Below are positions 7,152 through 12,898 of a stretch of DNA of 12,898 nt, piece after piece. Made by a program: the position numbers and the translations under genes. Location of the stretch: assembly GCA_040391535.1 (NCBI GenBank), contig JBEBXQ010000134.1, forward strand, positions 1-12,898, read 5' to 3'. The DNA is from JBEBXQ01 sp040391535 (GTDB taxonomy: Bacteria > Bacteroidota > Bacteroidia > Cytophagales > Spirosomataceae). Within the stretch, counting starts at the first letter, position 1, and every line of letters starts with the position of its first letter. The notes beneath the pieces are model-generated. The model searched no databases. It saw nothing but the letters and a program-made list of their open reading frames with translations, and was not told where the DNA came from.

Positions 7152-7766
7152 TTACTTCGTTTCCTCTTTCCAGCTGAGGGTATTCAGCAGATGCAATACA
7201 TCTTTTTCAAGATAATCAATCACCGGCGCCAGCGAGTCATTTTTGGTTGCCGTTGAAAAGTAAACAGCTCCCCTCAGAAAATGTGAAACACTGTCGGTAG
7301 TATAAAACTGATACGGACTGGGGACTTCACCTTCTAAATGAAACATGGTAACCGTATGCCCGCTGGCAGTAACAGCTATCTGTTCCTGAATACCGGAAGC
7401 TCTGATCTGGTGTTTACCTGCCAGTTTATAAGTATCCTCAATGTATTCCTGCAGCTTCGTCTGATTCCGGGCTATTTTTTTATAAGTAATCTGAATATTC
7501 GCATGAAAGCGCGGATAATTAATAAAAATCCAGTCGGGTTCCGCGTGGGCGAAGGTATCCGGAAGAATTTCGGCATGCTTTGAATACTGAAAGGTATAAG
7601 GCAGGCTATCGCCCAGCAACCTGTACTGGTGCACCGGCAGGTCAATACGGTTATAACCTTTGGGTTTGGGCACATAATGTTGCTCTGAAGTACCACAGGA
7701 GGATATTCCGATTCCGGCCAAAACCCATACCATCCAGACGAGGCAATGCTTGTAATACCGATACAT
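7152..7766 (-). CDS. gldD: Gliding motility lipoprotein GldD
   Basis: A 204-residue protein with an N-terminal hydrophobic signal and lipobox ISSC, placing the lipidated cysteine at C24. The segment YVPKPKGYNRIDLP (31-44) and the body (PDWIFINYPRFHANIQITYK, split over 77-96; LEGEVPSPYQFYTTDS over 144-159; FLRGAVYF at 163-170) match GldD, a lipoprotein needed for gliding in Flavobacterium johnsoniae. GldD also occurs in Bacteroidota that are not known to glide. The protein should sit in the periplasm, anchored to a membrane. gldE, a common neighbour, is not in this window; an EamA transporter follows instead. A -7-like site lies 31 bases upstream of the start. Confidence 0.9.
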   Translation of the reverse strand: MYRYYKHCLVWMVWVLAGIGISSCGTSEQHYVPKPKGYNRIDLPVHQYRLLGDSLPYTFQYSKHAEILPDTFAHAEPDWIFINYPRFHANIQITYKKIARNQTKLQEYIEDTYKLAGKHQIRASGIQEQIAVTASGHTVTMFHLEGEVPSPYQFYTTDSVSHFLRGAVYFSTATKNDSLAPVIDYLEKDVLHLLNTLSWKEETK

Positions 7767-7796
7767 TGATAAAACTATAATTTAAGAAATTACGGT

Positions 7797-7804
7797 CAAA
7801 AGTA
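7797..7804 (-). promoter_or_regulatory. Probable -7 element of the gldD promoter
   Basis: On the minus strand TACTTTTG matches TAnnTTTG and lies 30 bases before the gldD ATG. A -33 element would fall inside the terminator stem just upstream, where no TTG is seen, so the promoter is only probable. Confidence 0.45.
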
Positions 7805-7806
7805 AT

Positions 7807-7833
7807 AAAAGCCGTCTTATTCAGACGGCTTTT
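7807..7833 (-). terminator. Intrinsic terminator of the SIMPL-domain gene
   Basis: A perfect 11-bp stem, AAAAGCCGTCT against AGACGGCTTTT, with a 5-base loop (7818-7822), begins 5 bases after the stop codon of the SIMPL gene. On the minus strand it runs into TTTTATTACTTTT, a usable U-rich tail. It separates that gene from gldD. Confidence 0.88.
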
Positions 7834-7838
7834 TTAAA

Positions 7839-8573
7839 TTATTGAATTTCAAACACGGCCTGCATCCGGTAACTCAGCTTTATTTTTTTAAATTCCAGAT
7901 CACTATCTTCCACCGCGCCTGCATCTGCCGCTTCAAAGCTGGCTCTGGCCATCATCGTTTTGTAAACCGGCTGAGGATAATAATTATTTTCATCCAACTC
8001 CCTGATTTCAATAGGATTGCCCAGTTTCTGATCAATGGAAGCCAGCAGGTACCCCGCTTTATCTTTTGCGTCTTTTAGTGCATTGATTTTCACCTGCTTT
8101 TTAAATTCTTCTTTCTTAGAGTGGTCAACCCTTCCCATATAAGCATTTTGCAAACCACGGCTGTCAACCTTCGACAAAATACCGTCCAGCTTGTCTGCTT
8201 TGTCAACTTTCAGCACATACTGCTTACTTTCCAGAAAAGTGGTCGGCTTTTTCTTTTTGTCCACATAATTATGATAACCACCCACACTCGAAACCGTAAG
8301 GGCTTCTTTGGATAAGCCGGCAGCTGCAACCGCATTTACCAGCTCTTTTTCAAGATTGCTTATAATGACTTTGTCTTTCTGGTTTTTCTCGTCCTTATAA
8401 TATTCCTTGAGGGTGATATTGAAATAAAGCTCATCAGGAGTAACTTCCATTTCGGAATACCCCGTCACTTCAATTTTACGTTTTTGTTCCACAGTGGTAA
8501 CGGTTTGTGCTAAAGTGGTGGATAAAATACCGGTTACTAACCCAAGGGTAAGCAAAATGTGTTTCTTCATCAT
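7839..8573 (-). CDS. Secreted SIMPL-domain (DUF541) protein
   Basis: Starting at the MMKK codons (8573), the protein has about 244 residues and a classic signal peptide: MMKKHILLTLG, a hydrophobic core, then a likely cleavage after TLAQ. The frame stays open up to 8672, but the extra residues would bury the signal peptide; an ATG at 8591 is also possible. After the signal, KRKIEVTGYSEMEVTPDELYFNITL, NLEKELVNAVAAAGLSKEALTVSSVG and NALKDAKDKAGYLLASIDQKLG (each spread over one region) are typical of SIMPL proteins such as BP26 and YggE. These form oligomeric periplasmic or outer-membrane assemblies of unclear function. It is a single-gene unit with its own terminator. Confidence 0.85.
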   Translation of the reverse strand: MMKKHILLTLGLVTGILSTTLAQTVTTVEQKRKIEVTGYSEMEVTPDELYFNITLKEYYKDEKNQKDKVIISNLEKELVNAVAAAGLSKEALTVSSVGGYHNYVDKKKKPTTFLESKQYVLKVDKADKLDGILSKVDSRGLQNAYMGRVDHSKKEEFKKQVKINALKDAKDKAGYLLASIDQKLGNPIEIRELDENNYYPQPVYKTMMARASFEAADAGAVEDSDLEFKKIKLSYRMQAVFEIQ

Positions 8574-8754
8574 ACTGGTGTTGGTTTTCATTTTAAGTAA
8601 TATTATAACTGTAATCAGAAAGCATTGTTTGGTATCATGGCTGGTGAATAATCTGTGCTTTCCTGTTACCATAGATACTATTCCACTCCAAATAGTTTAA
8701 ATGAGCATAAAATTAATTTCTATAAAACTCATTACCAGCACCTTCCCAACGCTG

Positions 8755-8976
8755 TCAGTTCTGGCTGTTTACACCGTTCACCGACTCATAATCCGATTTC
8801 AGCCTGGCGGTTTCCTGAATCAGGAATTTCTGCAACTGCTCATTAAAAACGGCTTTATCCTCTTCTGAAAGCGACGCATACAAATCTTTCAGCTCCTGAT
8901 TAATCGCTTGTTTTTCCTCCTCTGTCGCCGCATTGATGGCGCGGATATGAAACTTTTTAAAATTATAATCTGCCAT
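8755..8976 (-). CDS. Small conserved-looking helical protein, function unknown
   Basis: 73 residues, start MADYNFKKFHIRAI, rich in Glu, Lys, Gln and Ala with no signal or membrane segment. The sequence from 17 to 62 (ATEEEKQAINQELKDLYASL, then SEEDKAVFNEQLQKFL) predicts two amphipathic helices joined by a turn. The clean ATG start, the coding-like composition and the absence of a competing frame support a real gene. I do not recognise the family. It stands alone: 182 bases upstream of the SIMPL gene on the same strand and divergent from the phosphoesterase gene. Confidence 0.68.
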   Translation of the reverse strand: MADYNFKKFHIRAINAATEEEKQAINQELKDLYASLSEEDKAVFNEQLQKFLIQETARLKSDYESVNGVNSQN

Positions 8977-9143
8977 ATCAATTACTTTTCATTCAATTTT
9001 CAGTCAAAGTTGAATATTATTCACAAAAAATAAAAATCTGTAAATCGCTGAACGTTACTACCTGTAATCAATGTTATATTCCGGTAGAAAAGCGATACGA
9101 TCCGGATTTGATTTTCGCTTTTCACTTTAGCCATACTTACAAG

Positions 9144-10415
9144 ATGAATACGTTTTTAATAACCTTTTTAGTTTTTGTTTTTCTTACGGCGATCGACTGG
9201 TATTTGTGGGAAGCGATCAGATTAACCCTCCGGAAATCTTCAGGATTTGTCAGAAAAACGATTCGTTTCGCATTCTGGAGCATTACTGCCATTTCCGTAA
9301 TCATCTGCGGCACATTACTGCTGATGCCTCCGGATACGTTAGGACACAGTTTCAGATTTATTCTGATTGTCGGGGTTGTACTTCCCTATCTTTCCAAGAT
9401 ATTCGCTTTATTATTTATACTGGCCGATGATATCAGACGATTCTTCCAGTGGGTGCTGAGCCTGTTCAGGCCCCAGAAGAAAGCACTTGCCCATATCCCG
9501 GCTGTTCCTGAAACAAGTAAAGGTGAGCGCATTCCCCGCTCAAAATTCATGGCGCAAACTGCACTGATAGCAGGTGGTACACTATTGAGCACTTTCGCTT
9601 ACGGCATCATTTCCGGTGCGCACGACTACCGCGTCAGACGGATAAGGATTCCACTCAAAAACTTACCCAAAGCATTCCACGGATTAAAAATCGCACAGAT
9701 TTCCGACATCCATACCGGTAGTTTTTATAACAAAACCGCCGTGATGGGGGGAGTTGACATGCTGTTGAATGAGAAACCCGATGTGGTGTTTTTTACGGGC
9801 GACCTGGTCAATGATAAAACTACGGAAGTCAGGGAATATTTTGATGTTTTTTCTAAAGTGACGGCTCCACTGGGCGTATATTCCACATTAGGGAACCATG
9901 ATTACGGCGATTATGCCAAATGGCATTCTACAGAAGCCAAACGAAAAAATCTGGATGATATGCTCCTGGCTCATAAAGAACTGGGCTGGCGCCTGCTGAT
10001 GGATGAGCACCTGTCGTTAAAAGTGGATAATGAGCAGATCGGGATTATCGGAGTACAGAACTGGGGAGAGGGCTTTGCGCAGTACGGGAATCTGGAAAAA
10101 GCCTTTAAAGGTACAGATGAATACCCTGTAAAACTCTTACTTTCTCATGATCCTACTCACTGGAAAGCACAGGTAACTTCTCAGTACAAACCCATTGACA
10201 TTATGTTTGCCGGACATACGCATGGTATGCAGTTCGGTGTGGAACTGCCTGGTTTCAGATGGAGTCCGTCTCAGTACAGGTATGAACACTGGGCAGGCCT
10301 TTATCAGGAAAAAGATCAGTACCTCTATGTAAACCGTGGCTTCGGGTACATCGGCTATCCCGGCCGGGTGGGTATTCTTCCGGAAATCACAATTATGGAA
10401 CTGGTAAACGCCTAG
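9144..10415 (+). CDS. Membrane-anchored metallophosphoesterase (YaeI-like)
   Basis: From the ATG at 9144 the protein has 423 residues; the frame is open from a TTG at 9108, but the ATG gives a clean first membrane helix. Membrane helices lie near 3-21, 41-61, 71-94 and 139-157. The calcineurin-like phosphoesterase domain (about 180-420) has all metal motifs: D188-I-H190, GD (219-220), GNHD (250-253), SHD (H335) and GHTHG (357-361). Relatives include YaeI-type enzymes, some of which act on UDP-diacylglucosamine or other phosphodiesters; the substrate here is unknown. Residues 131-136 (PRSKFM), before the last helix, resemble a worn twin-arginine motif. The active site probably faces the periplasm. 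Confidence 0.88.
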   Translation: MNTFLITFLVFVFLTAIDWYLWEAIRLTLRKSSGFVRKTIRFAFWSITAISVIICGTLLLMPPDTLGHSFRFILIVGVVLPYLSKIFALLFILADDIRRFFQWVLSLFRPQKKALAHIPAVPETSKGERIPRSKFMAQTALIAGGTLLSTFAYGIISGAHDYRVRRIRIPLKNLPKAFHGLKIAQISDIHTGSFYNKTAVMGGVDMLLNEKPDVVFFTGDLVNDKTTEVREYFDVFSKVTAPLGVYSTLGNHDYGDYAKWHSTEAKRKNLDDMLLAHKELGWRLLMDEHLSLKVDNEQIGIIGVQNWGEGFAQYGNLEKAFKGTDEYPVKLLLSHDPTHWKAQVTSQYKPIDIMFAGHTHGMQFGVELPGFRWSPSQYRYEHWAGLYQEKDQYLYVNRGFGYIGYPGRVGILPEITIMELVNA

Positions 10416-11266
10416 TGGATGGATTTTTGCTTGGGCGTATTTCCGAATTTTTCCTTGTAGCTTTTAATAAAATGAGACACGCTTTCGTAGCCGATTTCCG
10501 TGCTGATCTCAGATACGTTTTTCGTTGTATTCCGTAACTGGAAATCAGCGTAATCCAGCCGCTTATTTTTCAGCCACAGGGCAGGCGGCATGCCGAATTC
10601 TTCCTGAAAATCACGTTTGAAAGTAGAAAGGCTTCGTCCGGAAAGACGCGCAAATTCATGCAGGGCAAGCGGCCGCAGATAATGGCTGTTCATCAGAAAT
10701 GACAGATCGGCTTTCTCTCCTTTATTGAGTGTGTATAAGATGGTTCCCAGCTGACTGGAAGTGTCGAGCTCCAGCAAATGCAGTAGCAATTCCTGAAACT
10801 TCAGCTTGAGAAAGTGGTTTTTCAGCTGTGAGCGGGATTTGAAATAAGGCAGTACCGACTGGATAAACTTCTCAAAATTATCATCCGCATGCAGTTGCAG
10901 GATAGGCCTGGAACGCTGCTTCCCGATCTGATCTTTGTCAAATAGCTCGGTATGCAGCCCTACGAATTCTTTCAGCAGTTTTTCATCAAAAAAGAAAACC
11001 AGGCTTTTGTAAGTTTCATTGATAGACTCCGACATCAGGTAAAATCCCCGCTGAATAAACAGGATATCGCCTTTTACTACATGAACGTCCTGCGAGGGGG
11101 CACTGAATTTCTTTTCCCCTTCCAGCACCACAATCACCGCGTGCTCTTCGTAGAATACATCGTATTTGTTAGGATATACCTCGTTCCGGTAGGCCACAAA
11201 GGTCATGTCCTGAATCTTCAGTGACTCAAATTCTTCCTGACTGATATCTGATGGTACACGCAGCAT
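10412..11266 (-). CDS. AraC-family transcriptional regulator
   Basis: 284 residues. The N-terminal part (about 20-110) looks like a cupin-type sensing domain (HAVIVVLEGEKKF, GDILFIQRG). The C-terminal AraC DNA-binding domain has two helix-turn-helix units: LALHEFARLSGRSLSTFKRDF over 200-220 and VSEISTEIGYESVSHFIKSY over 251-270. It ends in the family signature FKxxFGxTP (here KEKFGNTP, 271-278). The effector and targets are unknown; neighbours it might control are the phosphodiesterase gene upstream and the phosphoesterase gene that it meets end to end. Its stop overlaps the neighbour's stop in CTAG. GAGGT, 4 bases before ATG, is an unusually good Shine-Dalgarno match for this genome. Confidence 0.9.
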   Translation of the reverse strand: MLRVPSDISQEEFESLKIQDMTFVAYRNEVYPNKYDVFYEEHAVIVVLEGEKKFSAPSQDVHVVKGDILFIQRGFYLMSESINETYKSLVFFFDEKLLKEFVGLHTELFDKDQIGKQRSRPILQLHADDNFEKFIQSVLPYFKSRSQLKNHFLKLKFQELLLHLLELDTSSQLGTILYTLNKGEKADLSFLMNSHYLRPLALHEFARLSGRSLSTFKRDFQEEFGMPPALWLKNKRLDYADFQLRNTTKNVSEISTEIGYESVSHFIKSYKEKFGNTPKQKSIH

Positions 11267-11270
11267 TTTT

Positions 11271-11314
11271 ACCTCACCCCCCGGCCCCCTCTCCTGGGAG
11301 GAGAGGGGGGGGGC
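11271..11314. repeat. GC-rich REP-like palindromic repeat with a G9 run
   Basis: An exact 11-bp inverted repeat, CCCCCTCTCCT (11285-11295) and AGGAGAGGGGG (11299-11309), with loop GGG, is flanked on the left by CCTCACCCCCCGG and on the right by extra Gs (nine in a row, 11305-11313). Its composition is far from the surrounding DNA. The CCTCACCCC...CCCCTCTCC layout resembles a repeat type known from many bacterial genomes, but copy number cannot be seen in one window. It fills most of the 57-base gap between the phosphodiesterase and AraC genes and could act as a terminator or attenuator between them. Confidence 0.75.
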
Positions 11315-11323
11315 TTTGAATTT

Positions 11324-12103
11324 TTATTTTTTGGATTTGATCAGCTCCAGTAGCAATTCGGGTTGATCGGTGGTGATGAAATCAAACTTTTTATCCAGAA
11401 ACCACTGCATGGTTTCCTTATCGTTGACGGTCCACACATTCAGCGTAAGTTTCAGGTCTTTCGCTTCCTGAATCCAGTTTTCATTTTTCTTTAAGACTGT
11501 ATGGTGGTAATCCAGGCCGTCAATTTTATCCGCTTTCAGCTGGGCAGGAGCAACATCTCCGTTCAGAAAAGCTACATGGGCTTTGGGGTCCAGTTCCTTT
11601 ACTTTTTTGCAGACATCATAATCAAAAGCAATGTAGTCTACTATTTTCTGCATTTTGAGTTTTTTCACTGCCGCAACGCACTTTTCAGTCAGTTCCAGCG
11701 AACGCGCTTTACCCAGCCGGGAGGTTTTGATTTCGAGTACAAGCGTTGTATTTTTCTGTCCCTTCCCGGCCAGCAGATAGTCCTCAAGTGTCGGCACCAC
11801 TTCTCCGTTCTTATGCCTGAACTTATGCAGCTCAGCCAAAGTAACTTTTTCAATGTCCATATCTCCTATCGTATGGTCATGATTCACAACCGGAACGCCG
11901 TCTGCGGTCATGTGTACGTCAAATTCGCTTCCCAGACAACCCTGCTCAATGGCATGTTTCAGTGAAGCAACAGAGTTTTGAGGAACATCGGTATTCTTCC
12001 ATGATCCACGATGAGCAACGACGTTGTTTTTTTGTGCCATGGTGTCTGATACTAAAAAAGAAAAGGCAATTGCAAGCAGCAAGGCCGGAATGATACGTAA
12101 CAT
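11324..12103 (-). CDS. Secreted glycerophosphodiester phosphodiesterase
   Basis: 259 residues with a signal peptide (1-23, ending TMAQ), so periplasmic or exported. The GDPD TIM-barrel domain follows: VAHRG (29-33, catalytic H31 and R32), E60 and D62 in GSEFDVH, NHD (74-76, second catalytic His), E124 and K126 in LEIK, and the C-terminal WTVN (224-227) and TTDQPE (244-249). Enzymes of this family hydrolyse glycerophosphodiesters to glycerol-3-phosphate and an alcohol, supplying carbon and phosphate from phospholipid debris. The name glpQ or ugpQ fits the function, but which orthologue this is cannot be settled. It lies upstream of the AraC gene on the same strand. Confidence 0.93.
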   Translation of the reverse strand: MLRIIPALLLAIAFSFLVSDTMAQKNNVVAHRGSWKNTDVPQNSVASLKHAIEQGCLGSEFDVHMTADGVPVVNHDHTIGDMDIEKVTLAELHKFRHKNGEVVPTLEDYLLAGKGQKNTTLVLEIKTSRLGKARSLELTEKCVAAVKKLKMQKIVDYIAFDYDVCKKVKELDPKAHVAFLNGDVAPAQLKADKIDGLDYHHTVLKKNENWIQEAKDLKLTLNVWTVNDKETMQWFLDKKFDFITTDQPELLLELIKSKK

Positions 12104-12194
12104 AATACTTTAAGGTTAATTCAGTTAAACAGGATATTTCCGTTCCTGCAAAATAACGCCCAATATAACAATAACAGGTCTTCATGAGCATTAA

Positions 12195-12898
12195 ATCTTT
12201 GTAAAAAATACAATAAGGAACTTATCTGATTCAACAGGCATTGCTGGACATACCAGAGACTTTTTCCTGAAGAAAAAGAGGACCTTGTTAATAAACGGAA
12301 CGTTTACAGAGTTAAATCATAACACGAAAATTATAGCTGCAAAGATCGAGGGAGAGATTTTACACGGAATCCAGACAAAGGCATACTACGAATATGACTT
12401 TCATTTCTGGAAAAAGAGTTCATTTGCCTCCAGGAAAAATGCGATACAAAAACACCCATATTCTTACCATCTGCTGTATGAACTGGAACAGAACAAACAT
12501 GCGCTTACAGACCGGCAGATGAAGGAGCTGCTGGATAGTTTTCAAGGTGAAATTACAGAAAGCAAAACCTTCCGCCATTTAACGGAATATGCTTCCAAAC
12601 GTAGTGCCACCCACCTGGATTATTCCCTGTTGCTGCCTGATTCGGCTGGAGTGCCCGTACCATTGCTGAAAAAAGAATCGGCTGTAACCCTGATCGTCCT
12701 GTGGGCTTCCTGGTGCGGCCCGTGCAGACAGGAGATCCCCGACCTGAAAGAACTGCATGCCCGATATGCCGGAGATCCCCGCTTCCGGATCATCTCCCTG
12801 TCCGTTGACACTCACCATGAAAACTGGCTCCGGGCCTTGCAACAGGAAAACATGCCATGGCAACAGGTCATAACCACGCCCGAAACAGACCGGTATAT
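12195..12898 (+). CDS. TlpA-like thiol-disulfide reductase, N-terminus missing and cut by window end
   Basis: The frame is open from 12195 (stop TAA at 12192) to the window end, about 234 codons. The C-terminal half is a thioredoxin-fold domain: VTLIVLWASWCGPCRQEIPDL with the CxxC motif at 12714-12725, then RFRIISLSVDTHHENWLRAL. Upstream lies a helical region with HPYSYHLLYEL (12453-12485), and before that strand-rich sequence (DFFLKKKRTLLINGT, 12258-12302) as in Bacteroidota TlpA/DUF4369-type proteins. Those proteins begin with a signal peptide and further strands, which are absent here. There is no in-frame ATG before 12519; the only early alternative is a TTG at 12285. It is therefore a 5'-truncated pseudogene, a gene with an unusual start, or a sequencing frameshift. 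It diverges from the phosphodiesterase gene. Confidence 0.7.
   Translation, partial: MFVKNTIRNLSDSTGIAGHTRDFFLKKKRTLLINGTFTELNHNTKIIAAKIEGEILHGIQTKAYYEYDFHFWKKSSFASRKNAIQKHPYSYHLLYELEQNKHALTDRQMKELLDSFQGEITESKTFRHLTEYASKRSATHLDYSLLLPDSAGVPVPLLKKESAVTLIVLWASWCGPCRQEIPDLKELHARYAGDPRFRIISLSVDTHHENWLRALQQENMPWQQVITTPETDRY

Noticed and set aside
8574..8754. Search for a promoter or RNA element upstream of the SIMPL gene
   Set aside because: No TAnnTTTG match on the minus strand and no convincing fold; nothing to report in this 181-base gap.
11501..11965. 154-codon plus-strand frame
   Set aside because: It is the shadow of the phosphodiesterase gene, whose catalytic motifs lie on the other strand.
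12579..12863. Minus-strand frames of 94 and 63 codons
   Set aside because: They are antisense to the thioredoxin domain with WCGPC on the plus strand.

Overview
The window reads as ordinary chromosome from a Bacteroidota bacterium, most likely a Cytophagales-type genome. The evidence is a GldD gliding lipoprotein, a Bat-type VWA/TPR pair, a HemA of the Bacteroidota type, and several sites that match the Bacteroidota promoter consensus (TTG or TTTG at -33, TAnnTTTG at -7). Start codons mostly lack a Shine-Dalgarno sequence. The tRNA genes do not encode CCA. The order or genus cannot be fixed from the sequence alone.

Left end (1-480): three tRNA genes on the minus strand, Ser(GCU), Pro(UGG) and Arg(UCU) in transcription order. 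They sit behind one good promoter, which diverges from a promoter for the plus-strand genes.

Plus-strand block (600-6118): a BatB-like VWA membrane protein and a BatC-like TPR protein, then purC (purine synthesis), a small STAS-like protein with an acidic tail, and rnz (RNase Z, tRNA 3' processing). Gaps are only 22-47 bases, so these five are probably one transcription unit. hemA (glutamyl-tRNA reductase) follows with its own -7 element. A perfect 40-bp palindrome over the hemA stop codon acts as a terminator in both directions.

Minus-strand block (6227-8976): an EamA-type transporter and gldD form a two-gene unit. A SIMPL-domain secreted protein with its own hairpin terminator and a 73-residue protein of unknown function lie further upstream.

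Right part (9144-12898): a membrane-anchored metallophosphoesterase on the plus strand converges on an AraC-type regulator, and the two stop codons overlap in a single CTAG. Behind the regulator lies a GC-rich palindromic repeat, then a secreted glycerophosphodiester phosphodiesterase. Diverging from that is a TlpA-like thioredoxin frame with no visible proper N-terminus, which runs off the window end.

I found no defence system, CRISPR array, insertion sequence, prophage or biosynthetic cluster. The points most worth a second look are the GC-rich repeat next to the AraC start, the STAS-like protein that lacks the usual serine, the Bat pair separated from the rest of its operon, and the N-terminally incomplete TlpA gene.
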